The notes: generated by a model from the letters alone, not told the origin. Shown: positions 8,414-17,631, counted from the first letter of the stretch. The stretch is 64,000 nt of DNA from Mesorhizobium sp. L2C084A000 (GCF_000502875.1 NZ_AYWX01000002.1:31510-95509); one strand, 5' to 3'. A program made the numbers and translations.

Positions 8414-8820
8414 CCGAAACCTCCCTCTGCACAAAAGTAGCGACCAACGCGGACATCCCCAACCGGTTCCCTGAGGCCGGCACTTTTTTTCGCGCCTTGG
8501 TTGTAGCGCATACCGCCAGGACAGTCATGCCCGCAGGGCGCACAGTCAAAATCGCTACGCACATTTTAAATCTTGACGCGTGTCAATTTTTTATAAAACA
8601 TGCGCAAACGCTGGCATGGCATCGGCCGGCGCTCTGGGAGGAGCAATGCCTGACGTCGAAAGCGCCCGAACCTGGGCTGCAGTCCACATCCCAAGCGGGC
8701 AGCATTCTGTTGGCGAGACCCATCGCGCTAGGCGCCGGGTCGCTTGCGTGCCGTCTAACATTGCAGTCGCCGGACAGCGACATTGATGCAGCCCATAAAA
8801 CAATCAGGAGGAGGAAAACC
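8414..8820. other. 407-base intergenic region upstream of the sugar ABC operon
   Basis: No convincing gene is seen; a 68-codon forward reading here has no ribosome site and no protein character. The region should hold promoters for the leftward small gene and the rightward ABC operon. It contains an AT-rich patch after 8560 with an operator-like inverted repeat at 8573-8586, and ends with AGGAGGAGG, the ribosome site of the binding-protein gene at 8821. Confidence 0.5.
8573..8586. promoter_or_regulatory. Operator-like inverted repeat
   Basis: TTGAC-GCGT-GTCAA is a perfect 5-bp inverted repeat in an AT-rich stretch (TTTTTTATAAAAC follows) about 235 bases upstream of the binding-protein start. 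It may be part of the promoter of the sugar ABC operon; the regulator is not identified. Confidence 0.3.
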
Positions 8821-9825
8821 ATGCGTATGTTCAATTGCCTGAAGCTTGGCACGAACTTGCTTGGCGCAGGCATACTTGCAGCCATCGTCGCAGCGCCCGC
8901 CCATGCCGAGGATACGGCGAAAGTCGCGGCCATCGTCAAAGGCCTCGACAATCCGTTCTTCCAGACCATGCAGAAGGGCATCGAGGAGCAGGCCAAGGCA
9001 AACGGCGTGAATGTCAGCGTCCAGGCCGCCGCCAACATGGGTGACGCCACCGGCCAGGCCGACCGCCTGACCGCCATGGCCATGCAGGATTTCGATTGCT
9101 ACCTGGTCAACCCGATCAGCGTCTCCAATCTCGTCCAGGCGCTGGTGCCGGTCGCCCAGAAGAAGAAGCCGATCGTCAACATCGACTCGACCATCGACCC
9201 CGAGCAGGCCAAGGCCGCCGGCTTTGCCGTCTCGACCTATATCGGCACCGACAATGTCGCCGCCGGCGCGCTGGCCGGCGAAGAGATGCTGAAGCTGGTG
9301 CCGAAGGGCTCCAAGGTCGCGCTGGTCGCCGGCATCGTCGGCGATGTCGGCTCCAACGCCCGCATCAAGGGCTTCAAGCAGGCGGTGGAAGGTAAACTCG
9401 ACATCGTGGTGATGGTCAGCGCCGACTGGGATCGCGAAAAGGCGCTGACCGCCGCAACCGATATCCTCGCTGCCCATCCGGACCTCGCCGGCTTCTTCGC
9501 CGCCAACGACATCATGGCACTCGGCGTCGAGCGCGCCGTGCGGACCTCGGGCAAGGACGTCAAGGTGATCGGCCTCGACGGCATCGTCGATGCGCTGAAG
9601 TCGATCGCATCAGGCGAACTCACCGCCACCGTCGCCCAATATCCCTATGTCGTCGGCGCCATGGGCCTCGAGGCCTGTGCAGTGGCCGCCAAGGGCAAGG
9701 AACTGCCGGCCAACGTGCCAGCACCGGTGCTGTTGATCAACAAGGACAATGCCGAAGCCTCGCTGAAGAATTTTCCGCGTCCGGGCGGCGACTATCCCGA
9801 TCCCTTCCGCGAGATGCTGAAGTGA
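8821..9825 (+). CDS. Sugar ABC transporter periplasmic substrate-binding protein (RbsB-like)
   Basis: A 334-residue binding protein of the Peripla_BP_4 (ribose/galactose) class. A Sec signal peptide ends near APAHA at residue 30, followed by VAAIVKGLDNPFFQTMQKGI, the usual first strand and helix. The characteristic hinge-side sequences DCYLVNPISV, FFAANDIMALGV and VIGLDG follow. The ATG at 8821 has an excellent ribosome site (AGGAGGAGG). It is the first gene of a four-gene rightward operon. The order binding protein, permease, single-domain ATPase resembles the FrcBCA fructose system of rhizobia, but the sugar is not proven. Confidence 0.94.
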   Translation: MRMFNCLKLGTNLLGAGILAAIVAAPAHAEDTAKVAAIVKGLDNPFFQTMQKGIEEQAKANGVNVSVQAAANMGDATGQADRLTAMAMQDFDCYLVNPISVSNLVQALVPVAQKKKPIVNIDSTIDPEQAKAAGFAVSTYIGTDNVAAGALAGEEMLKLVPKGSKVALVAGIVGDVGSNARIKGFKQAVEGKLDIVVMVSADWDREKALTAATDILAAHPDLAGFFAANDIMALGVERAVRTSGKDVKVIGLDGIVDALKSIASGELTATVAQYPYVVGAMGLEACAVAAKGKELPANVPAPVLLINKDNAEASLKNFPRPGGDYPDPFREMLK

Positions 9826-10823
9826 GCACACCTGCAGACAACGCGCCCGCCGCCCATTCGGCGGGTGCGGAGGAGAGCCGTCCCTCCCTGGCGGCTCTCC
9901 TCCTCGATCCCTCCTTCTGGGCCGACTGGGCATCCGTCGTCGGCCTGGTCGGCCTCGTCATCGTCTTCGGCATCGCCCAGCCGGTCTTTCTCAGCGTCGC
10001 CAATCTGCAGGCGCTGTTGCTGGCGGCTGCGATCCTGGTCGTGCTGTCGATCGGCCAGACCTTCGTCATCGCCACCTCGGGCATCGACCTGTCGCTGGCG
10101 GCCGCCGTCATGCTCGGCGCCATCATCCTCGGCCTCGTCAATGCCGCCGACTACGGCATCTTCATCGCCTGCATGCTCGCGGTTCTCGCCACCAGCGCCG
10201 TCGGCTTCCTCAACGGGCTGATCATTACGGCAGGCAAGATCCCCGACTTCGTGGTGACGCTCGGCACGCTGTCGGGCATCACCGGGCTTGGGCTCATCCT
10301 GTCGGGCGGCGAACCGACCATGGTCGGCTCGACCTTCCTGCTCAGGCTCGCCTCGGGCTCGTTCGGACCGTTCGGCTATCCGGTCTGGGTAGCGATCGCA
10401 GCCGTCATCGTCGCCCATATCGCGCTCTACCACACGCGCTTCGGCGTGCATCTGCTGGCGACCGGCGGCCAGGCTGAAAGTGCCGGCGCGCTGGGCATCC
10501 GCACCAACCGGGTCAAGATCGCCGCCTATACGATTTCCGGTCTCTGCGCCGGCATCGCGGCCATTCTCCTGGTCGCCCGCATCGGCTCGGCCGAACCGCA
10601 GATCAACACCAGCCTGCTCTTGAATTCGGTGGCGGCGGTGGTGCTGGGCGGCGTCAGCCTGTTCGGCGGCCGCGCCAGCATTCTGGGACCGGCGATCGGC
10701 GCGCTGATGCTCACAGCACTCGTCAACGGCCTGACCTTGCTCAACGTCTCGGCTTTCTACCAACCGCTTGCCGTGGGGGCCATCGTGGTGCTGGCGGCGC
10801 TGATCATGCGGTATCAGAAATGA
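9822..10823 (+). CDS. Sugar ABC transporter permease (RbsC/BPD_transp_2 family)
   Basis: A 333-residue permease with about ten hydrophobic segments and the family signature region FVVTLGTLSGITGLGLILSGG. The GTG start at 9822 overlaps the previous gene's stop (GTGA), indicating translational coupling. The ATPase gene overlaps its end in the same way. It is one of the homodimeric inner-membrane channels of ribose-type importers. Confidence 0.93.
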   Translation: MSTPADNAPAAHSAGAEESRPSLAALLLDPSFWADWASVVGLVGLVIVFGIAQPVFLSVANLQALLLAAAILVVLSIGQTFVIATSGIDLSLAAAVMLGAIILGLVNAADYGIFIACMLAVLATSAVGFLNGLIITAGKIPDFVVTLGTLSGITGLGLILSGGEPTMVGSTFLLRLASGSFGPFGYPVWVAIAAVIVAHIALYHTRFGVHLLATGGQAESAGALGIRTNRVKIAAYTISGLCAGIAAILLVARIGSAEPQINTSLLLNSVAAVVLGGVSLFGGRASILGPAIGALMLTALVNGLTLLNVSAFYQPLAVGAIVVLAALIMRYQK

Positions 10824-11584
10824 GCGCTCCCCATCATATCCCCGCCACTGAGGCGATCATCGCCTGCGAAGGGCTGAGCAAGCATTTCGGCGGCATCCGC
10901 GCCTTCACCGACGTCGCCTTCCAGGCCCGTCGCGGCGAGGTCACCGCCGTCATCGGCGACAATGGCGCCGGCAAGTCGACGCTGATCCGCAGCCTGGTCG
11001 GCGTGCATCAGCCGGACACCGGCAATTTGTTCTTCGACGGACGGGCGCGGCCCTTCGCCAATCCCGACGAGGCACGCAAGGCCGGCATCGAGACCGTGCA
11101 CCAGAACCTGGCGCTGATCGACGAACTGACGGTCGCGCAGAACCTGTTCCTCAACCGCGAGATCGTGCGCCGCATCGGCCCGTTCGCTTTCCTCGACCGC
11201 AAGGCGATGAAGCGCGAGGCCCGCTTAATGCTGTCGCGGCTGTCGATCAACGTGCCGTCGATCAACCAGCGTGTGCGGCGTCTGTCGGGCGGCCAGCGGC
11301 AGGCGATCTCGATCTGCCGCGCTGTCGGCTCCGGCGCCAAGCTGGTGGTGATGGACGAACCGACGGCGGCGCTCGGCGTGCAGGAGACGGCCAATGTCGA
11401 GGCGCTGATCCGGCGCCTGCGCGAGCAATCCGTCAGCGTCATCCTGGTCAGCCACAATTTCGATCAGGTCCGCCGCCTGTCCGACCAGATCTGGGTGATG
11501 CGGGCGGGAAAGATGGCGGCGACCGTGCGCGCTTCCGAAACGTCCGGAAATGAGCTCGTCGCGCTGGTAACCGGCGCGGCATAG
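10820..11584 (+). CDS. Sugar ABC transporter ATP-binding protein, single ABC domain
   Basis: A 254-residue ATPase with Walker A GDNGAGKSTLI, signature RLSGGQRQAIS, and Walker B KLVVMDEPTAALG. Unlike RbsA/MglA it has only one nucleotide-binding domain, as in the FrcA-like subgroup, so two copies probably pair with a permease dimer. ATGA overlap with the permease gene couples their translation. Confidence 0.94.
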   Translation: MSAPHHIPATEAIIACEGLSKHFGGIRAFTDVAFQARRGEVTAVIGDNGAGKSTLIRSLVGVHQPDTGNLFFDGRARPFANPDEARKAGIETVHQNLALIDELTVAQNLFLNREIVRRIGPFAFLDRKAMKREARLMLSRLSINVPSINQRVRRLSGGQRQAISICRAVGSGAKLVVMDEPTAALGVQETANVEALIRRLREQSVSVILVSHNFDQVRRLSDQIWVMRAGKMAATVRASETSGNELVALVTGAA

Positions 11585-11623
11585 TCCTGCAGCATCAGAC
11601 TTGAAATCAAAGGGAGTTCGCCT

Positions 11624-12709
11624 GTGGCACCAATTCGTGTCGGACTGATAGGTCTTGGAGAGGTCGCGCAGTCGATCCATCTGCCTGTGCTGGGCGATCA
11701 GCGCGACCGCTGGGTGATCGCGGGCGTGTACGACGTGTCGCCCAGCCTGATGTCACTCGTCACCTCCGAATTTGCGACGGCAAAGGCCTTCGACACGGCC
11801 GAGGCGCTGATTAATTCGCCCGACATCGACGCTGTGTTCGTGCTGTCATCCGACGATACCCACAGCCGCTTCGTGCGGGCGGCGATTGCTGCCAACAAAC
11901 ATATCCTGCTGGAAAAGCCCGCTTGCCTCACGGTGCGCGAAATCGACGATCTGCTGGCGCTGATGCCGGGCTACGACAAGACCCTGTTCGTCGGCTATAT
12001 GCGCCGCTATGCGCCCGCCTATCTGGCCGCCAGGGACGAGCTGCCCGCCTTCGCCGACATCACCCATGTCCGCATCTTCGACCTGATCTCGGAGGGCCGG
12101 CATTTCCTCAAGAAGAGCCAGAACGTCCTTTACCCCCAGGACATCGACCCTGCCCTGCTGGCGCGTGGCGCAAGCGAACGCGACGCGCTGATCCGCGAGG
12201 TGGTGGGCGCCGACGCGCCGGCCGATCTGGTGCGCGCCTATCGCGGGCTGACGGCACTTTCCTCGCACCACATTTCGGCGATGCGTGGGCTGATCGGCGA
12301 GCCGACGCGCGTGCTGGCCGCGCACCGCACCAACGGCGGCGCCAACACATCAGTCACCTTCGACTACGGCCATTTCGCCTGTCTCTACGACGCGGTGGTC
12401 GACGATCTCGGCTTATTCGACGCCATGATCGAGGTGCGCTCGAACAACAGGCGGGTGCGCATCATCTACGACACGCCCTACATCCGCAGCCTGCCGACGC
12501 GGCTGGAGGTCACCGATGCCGGCCCGTTCGGCCCGGTGACGAAAACCCTCGGGCCTCTCTACGGCGATGCTTTCTCGAAAGAACTCGAGACTTTCCACCG
12601 CCACATCACCCAAGGCACAAAGCCGCTGACCGACCTCGCCGATTCCCGCCGCGACCTGGCGCTGATGGCCGAGATCATCGAGCGGATGAAGGAGAGTGGC
12701 GGGCGCTGA
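11624..12709 (+). CDS. Gfo/Idh/MocA family NAD(P)-dependent oxidoreductase
   Basis: A 361-residue dehydrogenase starting at GTG 11624 with AAAGGGAG upstream. The N-terminal Rossmann motif is VGLIGLGEVAQSIHLPVL, and the catalytic-region sequence LLEKPACLTVREIDDLL contains the family EKP motif. The C-terminal alpha/beta domain binds substrate. Members oxidise inositols, sugars or their acids. It is placed 40 bases after the sugar ABC ATPase, so it probably acts on the imported sugar or cyclitol. Confidence 0.9.
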   Translation: MAPIRVGLIGLGEVAQSIHLPVLGDQRDRWVIAGVYDVSPSLMSLVTSEFATAKAFDTAEALINSPDIDAVFVLSSDDTHSRFVRAAIAANKHILLEKPACLTVREIDDLLALMPGYDKTLFVGYMRRYAPAYLAARDELPAFADITHVRIFDLISEGRHFLKKSQNVLYPQDIDPALLARGASERDALIREVVGADAPADLVRAYRGLTALSSHHISAMRGLIGEPTRVLAAHRTNGGANTSVTFDYGHFACLYDAVVDDLGLFDAMIEVRSNNRRVRIIYDTPYIRSLPTRLEVTDAGPFGPVTKTLGPLYGDAFSKELETFHRHITQGTKPLTDLADSRRDLALMAEIIERMKESGGR

Positions 12710-12724
12710 GGCGCTGCCTGCCGC

Positions 12725-13000
12725 CTACTTCCCACAGTGATGATCGTTGATCTTGTTCAACGCATTCGCGTCGGGTCCGACGCGATGATAGGAGCACGCG
12801 CCGGCTGCTGTCGTGACCAACTGCTGATCGTAGTAGCGCGGGCCGCCGAACAGGATGTCGATGAGATCGCCTTCGGCGGGAACGTAGCGTTCGGAGTGGA
12901 CCCGGCGGTCGTGATACCGGTCGCCAGCGAAAGCCGGGGCGCAAACGCTTGAGCCCATGGCGACAGCGAGAGCTAGGATCGCAACGCATTTCGTGGTCAT
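12725..13000 (-). CDS. Small secreted hypothetical protein
   Basis: A 91-residue protein starting at ATG 13000 (ribosome site GGAGGG). Residues 1-25 form a Sec signal peptide ending APAFA. The mature part is short, rich in Tyr, His and Arg, with two cysteines (GACSYH and DHHCGK) that could form one disulfide in the periplasm. The family is not recognised. It converges with the oxidoreductase gene and diverges from the amidase gene. Confidence 0.65.
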   Translation of the reverse strand: MTTKCVAILALAVAMGSSVCAPAFAGDRYHDRRVHSERYVPAEGDLIDILFGGPRYYDQQLVTTAAGACSYHRVGPDANALNKINDHHCGK

Positions 13001-13146
13001 CGCCAATACCCTCCTGGCCATTTCCGGAATCACACCATACATCCAAAACCGCCAGCCGGACAAAAGTTCCGGAGATGACCGCGATAGGCTCTTGCCGAAG
13101 CCAGCTGCCTCGCTCATCCATGGTGCGTGGAAATGTGGGACCCGTG

Positions 13147-15165
13147 ATGACCGATGCCGGCTTTCATCTCGTCGAAGCGACGATCGACCAATTGCGCCGC
13201 GCGCTCGATGACGGCACCGTCACCAGCGTCGAACTGGTCGGGGCGTATCTCAGGCGCATCGCGCATTTCGACCGGCACGGCATCAGCCTCAATGCCGTCC
13301 CGTTGCTCAACCCTGGCATGTTCGAGGAGGCTGCCGCCTCCGACCAGCGCCGCCGCAACGGCACCGTGCTCGGGCCACTCGACGGCATCCCCTACACCGC
13401 CAAGGACAGCTACAAGGTATCAGGCCTGACGGTCGCCGCCGGCTCGCCGGCCTTCGAGCATCTCATTGCCAATGAGGACGCCTTCACCATCGCCCGGCTG
13501 CGGGCCGGCGGCGCGGTGCTGATCGGGCTGACCAACATGCCGCCGATGGCCAATGGCGGCATGCAGCGCGGCGTCTATGGCCGCGCCGAAAGTCCGTACA
13601 ATGGCGACTATCTCACCGCCGCCTTCGCATCGGGCTCATCCAATGGCTCCGGCACAGCGACAGCGGCCAGCTTCTGCGCCTTCGGGCTTGGCGAGGAAAC
13701 CTGGTCGTCCGGCCGCGCGCCGGCCACCAACAATGCGCTGGTCGCCTATACGCCGTCGCGCGGTGTCATTTCGGTGCGCGGCAACTGGCCGCTGGTCCCG
13801 ACCATGGATGTCGTCGCGCCGCACACGCGCAGCGTCCCCGACATGCTCGAACTGCTCGACGTGATTGTCGCCGACGACCCCGAGACGCACGGCGATTTCT
13901 GGCGCGCGCAGCCCTGGGTCAAGCTGCCGAAAAGCTCCGACGTGCGGCCGCCGCGCTATACCGACCTCACACTGGCGGGGTCGTTGAAAGGCATGCGGCT
14001 TGGCGTGCCCAGAATGTATATCGGCCGCGACACCGAGGCCGACAAGCCGATCGAAACCCGCGCCTCGGTACTTGCCCTGTGGGAGCAGGCGGCGGCCGAT
14101 CTGAGGCGGCTTGGCGCCGAGGTGATCGAGGTCGATTTTCCCGTCGTCTCCAACTATGAACGCGACCGCCCCGGCGCGCGCAGCATGGTCGAGCGCGGGC
14201 TGGTGCCCCCAGAGTTCGCCGAGCGCGAGCTCTGGGACCTCTGCATCTGGGGCTGGGACGACTTTTTGCGCGCCAATGCCGATCCGGCGCTTCCCGATCT
14301 CGTCTCGGTCGATGGCCCAAAGATCTTCCCGCAACCGCCCGGCACGCTGTCCGACCGATACGAAGGCGGCTTCGACCTGAGGGTATATGTCGAGCGGGCA
14401 CGGTCCGGCGTCACGCCCCTCGTGGACATTCCAACGCTGGAAGAGGGACTGAAGGGACTGGAAGCGACAAGGCGGATCGATTTCGAGGACTGGCTGGACG
14501 CGCAAGGCATCGACGCCGTGGTGCTGCCCGCCGCTGCCGATGTCGGGCCGGCCGATGCAGACATCGACGAGGCGTCCGCCGCCTTTGCCTGGCGCAATGG
14601 CACCTGGGTCGCCAACGGCAATCTGGTCTGGCGCCATTTCGGCATCCCCACCGTCACCGTGCCGATGGGTACGATGGCCGATATCGGTATGCCGGTCGGC
14701 CTGACTTTCGCCGGCAAGGCCTATGACGACGAAAGGCTGCTGCGCATGGCCGGCGATTTCGAACGCTCCACGCAGCGCCGCACCCGCCCGCCGCGCACGC
14801 CAGAACTTGCCGCCGATGTGTTTTCAGGCCGCCCCGCCCGAGCCGACAGCAAGGCGTCAGCGTTCGCCATCACGCTTGCCGCCGAGACGCGGCCTTTCGG
14901 CGATCAGGACGAGATCGTCATCACGCTCGACCTGCCAAATGAGGTGTCTGGGACGGCCTGCCTCAAGGTACATGTCAACGGAGAGGCCGTCGCGCTGCAG
15001 CGAAGCGGTGCGCGCTTCAGCGGGCACGCGCTCATTCCGGCCGCCGAGCATCAGCGCTTCCACAGCGTCTGGCGTGGCTCCTACGGTTCGATCGTCACAG
15101 CGGTGGTGTGGCTGGAGGATGGGCGCAGCGCCGGCGCCTATCTGGTTACGGGCGGGATTGGGTGA
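13147..15165 (+). CDS. Amidase-signature family protein with altered signature and C-terminal extension
   Basis: A 672-residue protein starting at ATG 13147. The amidase fold is clear: the catalytic Lys region is GIPYTAKDSYKVSG, and the Ser regions are ASGSSNGSGTATAASFCAFG and LGEETWSSGRAPATNN. In standard amidases these read GGSSGGSAA and TDTGGSIR, so this is a divergent member in which Ser residues are still available for a Ser-cisSer-Lys triad. The amidase domain ends near residue 555. About 100 further residues form a beta-rich domain without a recognised name. No signal peptide is visible. The substrate is unknown; indole-type or peptide-like amides are possible. Confidence 0.85.
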   Translation: MTDAGFHLVEATIDQLRRALDDGTVTSVELVGAYLRRIAHFDRHGISLNAVPLLNPGMFEEAAASDQRRRNGTVLGPLDGIPYTAKDSYKVSGLTVAAGSPAFEHLIANEDAFTIARLRAGGAVLIGLTNMPPMANGGMQRGVYGRAESPYNGDYLTAAFASGSSNGSGTATAASFCAFGLGEETWSSGRAPATNNALVAYTPSRGVISVRGNWPLVPTMDVVAPHTRSVPDMLELLDVIVADDPETHGDFWRAQPWVKLPKSSDVRPPRYTDLTLAGSLKGMRLGVPRMYIGRDTEADKPIETRASVLALWEQAAADLRRLGAEVIEVDFPVVSNYERDRPGARSMVERGLVPPEFAERELWDLCIWGWDDFLRANADPALPDLVSVDGPKIFPQPPGTLSDRYEGGFDLRVYVERARSGVTPLVDIPTLEEGLKGLEATRRIDFEDWLDAQGIDAVVLPAAADVGPADADIDEASAAFAWRNGTWVANGNLVWRHFGIPTVTVPMGTMADIGMPVGLTFAGKAYDDERLLRMAGDFERSTQRRTRPPRTPELAADVFSGRPARADSKASAFAITLAAETRPFGDQDEIVITLDLPNEVSGTACLKVHVNGEAVALQRSGARFSGHALIPAAEHQRFHSVWRGSYGSIVTAVVWLEDGRSAGAYLVTGGIG

Positions 15166-15201
15166 GGTTGCGCAATTCGTGCCTTAAGCCTCCCCGAATT
15201 C

Positions 15202-15260
15202 GTCATCCTAGGGCGGAGCAAGGAGCGAAGCGACGCGGCGCAGACCCTAGGATCCATGCC
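15202..15260 (+). repeat. Intergenic palindromic repeat, copy 1
   Basis: A 59-base unit starting GTCATCCTAGGGCG and ending AGACCCTAGGATCCATGCC. Its ends can pair (ATCCTAGGG with CCCTAGGAT). An inverted copy lies at 15372-15429. The arrangement resembles REP/BIME-like elements common between rhizobial genes. The 341-base gap 15166-15506 contains this pair and nothing else recognised. Confidence 0.75.
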
Positions 15261-15371
15261 AGGACTGTGACCGAAGAATGCATCGGTCCAGAGCAATTGA
15301 GGTCAACTTTTCTTTCCAGATGCAGCGATTGCGACTGAAAGTTCTCCACCGTCGCACCGCACGGAAGTCGC

Positions 15372-15429
15372 GGCATGGATCCTAGGGTCTTCGCCACGTC
15401 GCTTCGCGACTGCTACGCCCTAGGATGAC
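15372..15429 (-). repeat. Intergenic palindromic repeat, copy 2 (inverted)
   Basis: The reverse complement starts GTCATCCTAGGGCG and ends AGACCCTAGGATCCATGCC like copy 1, with the middle diverged (GTAGCAGTCGCGAAGCGACG against GAGCAAGGAGCGAAGCGACG). The two copies are separated by 111 bases. Confidence 0.75.
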
Positions 15430-15506
15430 GAAGCGTGGGGTTCGCAAAAGTGTCGTCAATCAACGATCGCCAACCTCTCGCAGTTCTGGCAGCGCCGTTC
15501 CCCTCG

Positions 15507-15851
15507 TCATCCACTTGCAAAGCGACTCTCGACATAGGCCAGGTCCCGCTGAATGACATCCCGCTTGTCTTGCGACAGACCGCCAAGCAGCTTTTCATCG
15601 AGATATCCTGCTCGAATAAGCTGCGCGAACACGAAGAGAAGCTGCGAATAGCGATAGTCGAACGTGCGATCGATTTCCCGTCGCTGTTCACGCAAATAGC
15701 CTTCGAGCTCCCACATCTCGGAGGGCTGCGTCACCGCACTCGCCTTGCTTTTGAAGTCGGCCATCGTCTTTGCGAGCGCCGCCTCAAGAGCGGTATCGAA
15801 GGCATGGCGCGCGAGCTTCTTTTCGGATCCGGACCACTCGAAATCACTCAT
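15507..15851 (-). CDS. Hypothetical protein
   Basis: A 114-residue, highly charged, mostly helical protein starting at ATG 15851 (MSDFEWSGSEKKLARHAFDT), with GGAGA upstream. An upstream extension to 15896 is possible but adds only 15 residues. No signal, membrane segment or known domain is recognised; an aromatic-rich stretch (RTFDYRYSQLLFVFAQL) could be a helix-packing face. It is leftward, 61 bases downstream of the ThuA-like gene. Confidence 0.6.
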   Translation of the reverse strand: MSDFEWSGSEKKLARHAFDTALEAALAKTMADFKSKASAVTQPSEMWELEGYLREQRREIDRTFDYRYSQLLFVFAQLIRAGYLDEKLLGGLSQDKRDVIQRDLAYVESRFASG

Positions 15852-15912
15852 TTGATATCTCCATGGATGCCCTGTGAATTCAACCCAGGTTTTCACGAAA
15901 ACGTGCCTGCTG

Positions 15913-16560
15913 CTACCCCCGCGCCGCCCAAAGCAAACCCCGCTCCACCATCAGCGCCATTTCCGGCACCGCGAACTCATCCGCCGTGTGACCAAGGGAA
16001 CTGTAGAAAACCTTCCCCGCCCCATAGCGCCGTTTCCAGACGACCGGCATGACGACGCCGCCTATCCCCGGAAAATGCGCGTCGGTGAAGGTGGTGGTCG
16101 CCAGCACCTCGTTGCTTGGGTCGACATGCATGTAATATTGCTCCGACCGGTAGGCGAAATCGCTGATACCTTTTGTGATCGGATCGTCCGGCCGGGTGAT
16201 GGCGACGTGATAGTCGATGATGTTGCCGGGATGCGCGACCCATTGACCGCCGGTCATGAACTGATAGTCGGGCTCGTTGCGGAAACTGTCGCCCATCGTC
16301 CCGTGGAAACCGCCGAGTCCGCTCCCCCCGAGAACCGCATGCGTCAGGTTCTGCAGTTCGGTCTTCTCGATCGTCGACATGGTGATGACGGGCACGATGA
16401 GATCGAATGACGACAGCTCCGGATCGGCGAACATCGCCGTGCCCTCGCCCAACGTGACGTCGAAGCCGTTTCGCTCAAGCAAGGTGCGAACGATCTTCGC
16501 GCTCTGCTCCGGCGTATGGCCCTCCCAGCCGCCCCAGGCGATCAAGGCCTTCTTTGGCAT
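15913..16560 (-). CDS. ThuA-like domain protein (trehalose-utilisation family)
   Basis: A 215-residue class-I glutamine-amidotransferase-like fold. The start is ATG 16560 with an AAGGGAGGT ribosome site. Family features visible are ALIAWGGWEGHTPEQSAKIV at the N-terminus, GGFHGTMGDSF in the middle and GKVFYSSLGHTADEF near the end. ThuA proteins are cytoplasmic and linked to sugar catabolism in rhizobia; the reaction is unclear. It is 42 bases downstream of a flavin oxidoreductase gene and possibly cotranscribed. Confidence 0.85.
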   Translation of the reverse strand: MPKKALIAWGGWEGHTPEQSAKIVRTLLERNGFDVTLGEGTAMFADPELSSFDLIVPVITMSTIEKTELQNLTHAVLGGSGLGGFHGTMGDSFRNEPDYQFMTGGQWVAHPGNIIDYHVAITRPDDPITKGISDFAYRSEQYYMHVDPSNEVLATTTFTDAHFPGIGGVVMPVVWKRRYGAGKVFYSSLGHTADEFAVPEMALMVERGLLWAARG

Positions 16561-16602
16561 GGTGTACCTCCCTTGGAGCACTCCGCTTCGATCGATCCGG
16601 CG

Positions 16603-17631
16603 TCAGCGCCAGCCCAGAGCCGGCGCGACATGGGTCAGGATCGCCTCGATGACATGCGCATTATAGTCGACGCCGAGCTGGTTCGGAACGGTGAGCAGCA
16701 GCGTGTCGGCCTCGGCGATCGCCTCGTCCTGCGCCAATTCCTTGATCAGCACATCCGGCTCAGCCGCATAGCTGCGCCCGAAGATCGCCTTGGTGTTCTC
16801 CTCGATGAAGCCGATCTGGTCGCGGCTTTCGTTGCCGCGGCCGAAATAGGCACGGTCGTGATCGTCGACCAGCGCGAAGATGCTGCGGCTGACCGAGACG
16901 CGCGGCTCGCGCTTGTGGCCGGCCGCCTTCCAGGCCTCGCGATAGATGCGGATCTGCTCGGCCTGCTGGATGTGGAACGGCTTGCCGCTCTCGTCGAATT
17001 TGAGCGTCGAGCTCTGCAGGTTCATGCCGAGCTTGGCCGCCCATTCCGACGTGGCGTTGGTAGCCGCACCCCACCAGATCCGCTCGCGCAAACCCTCCGA
17101 ATGCGGCTCGAGGCGCAAGAGGCCGGGCGGATTGGGGAACATCGGCCGCGGATTGGGCTGGGCGAACCCCTCGCCCCGCAGCGTCTCGAGGAATACCTCG
17201 GCATGATGCCGCGCCATGTCGGCGTCGCTTTTGCCTTCCGGTGGCGCGTAGCCAAAATGGCGCCAGCCATCGATCACCTGCTCGGGCGAGCCACGGCTGA
17301 TGCCAAGCTGCAGGCGGCCGCCGGCGATGATGTCGGCGGCACCGGCATCTTCCGCCATGTAGAGCGGATTCTCATAGCGCATGTCGATTACTGCAGTGCC
17401 AATCTCGATGCGGCTGGTCTTGGCGCCAACGGCGGCCAGCAGCGGGAACGGCGAAGCGAGTTGGCGGGCGAAATGATGCACGCGGAAATACGCCCCATCC
17501 GCGCCAAGCTGTTCGGCGGCGACGGCGAGGTCGATGGATTGCAAAAGCGCGTCCGATGCCGAGCGCACTTGCGATTGCGACGAGGGCGTCCAGTGCCCGA
17601 ACGACAGGAAACCGATTTTCTTCATAGCCAT
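16603..17631 (-). CDS. LLM-class (luciferase-like) flavin-dependent oxidoreductase
   Basis: A 342-residue TIM-barrel flavin monooxygenase. Visible family features are GFLSFGHWTP at the N-terminus, GADGAYFRVHHFA, and the flavin-binding region AADIIAGGRLQLGISRGSPEQV. Such enzymes use reduced FMN and oxygen to cleave or hydroxylate substrates including organosulfur compounds. It precedes the ThuA-like gene and lies 64 bases downstream of an ABC permease gene on the same strand, so it may belong to the ABC operon starting at 21184. Confidence 0.9.
   Translation of the reverse strand: MAMKKIGFLSFGHWTPSSQSQVRSASDALLQSIDLAVAAEQLGADGAYFRVHHFARQLASPFPLLAAVGAKTSRIEIGTAVIDMRYENPLYMAEDAGAADIIAGGRLQLGISRGSPEQVIDGWRHFGYAPPEGKSDADMARHHAEVFLETLRGEGFAQPNPRPMFPNPPGLLRLEPHSEGLRERIWWGAATNATSEWAAKLGMNLQSSTLKFDESGKPFHIQQAEQIRIYREAWKAAGHKREPRVSVSRSIFALVDDHDRAYFGRGNESRDQIGFIEENTKAIFGRSYAAEPDVLIKELAQDEAIAEADTLLLTVPNQLGVDYNAHVIEAILTHVAPALGWR

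Noticed and set aside
15166..15506. CRISPR-like repeat pair
   Set aside because: There are only two copies, in opposite orientation and with palindromic ends. No CRISPR array or cas gene was seen in the window.
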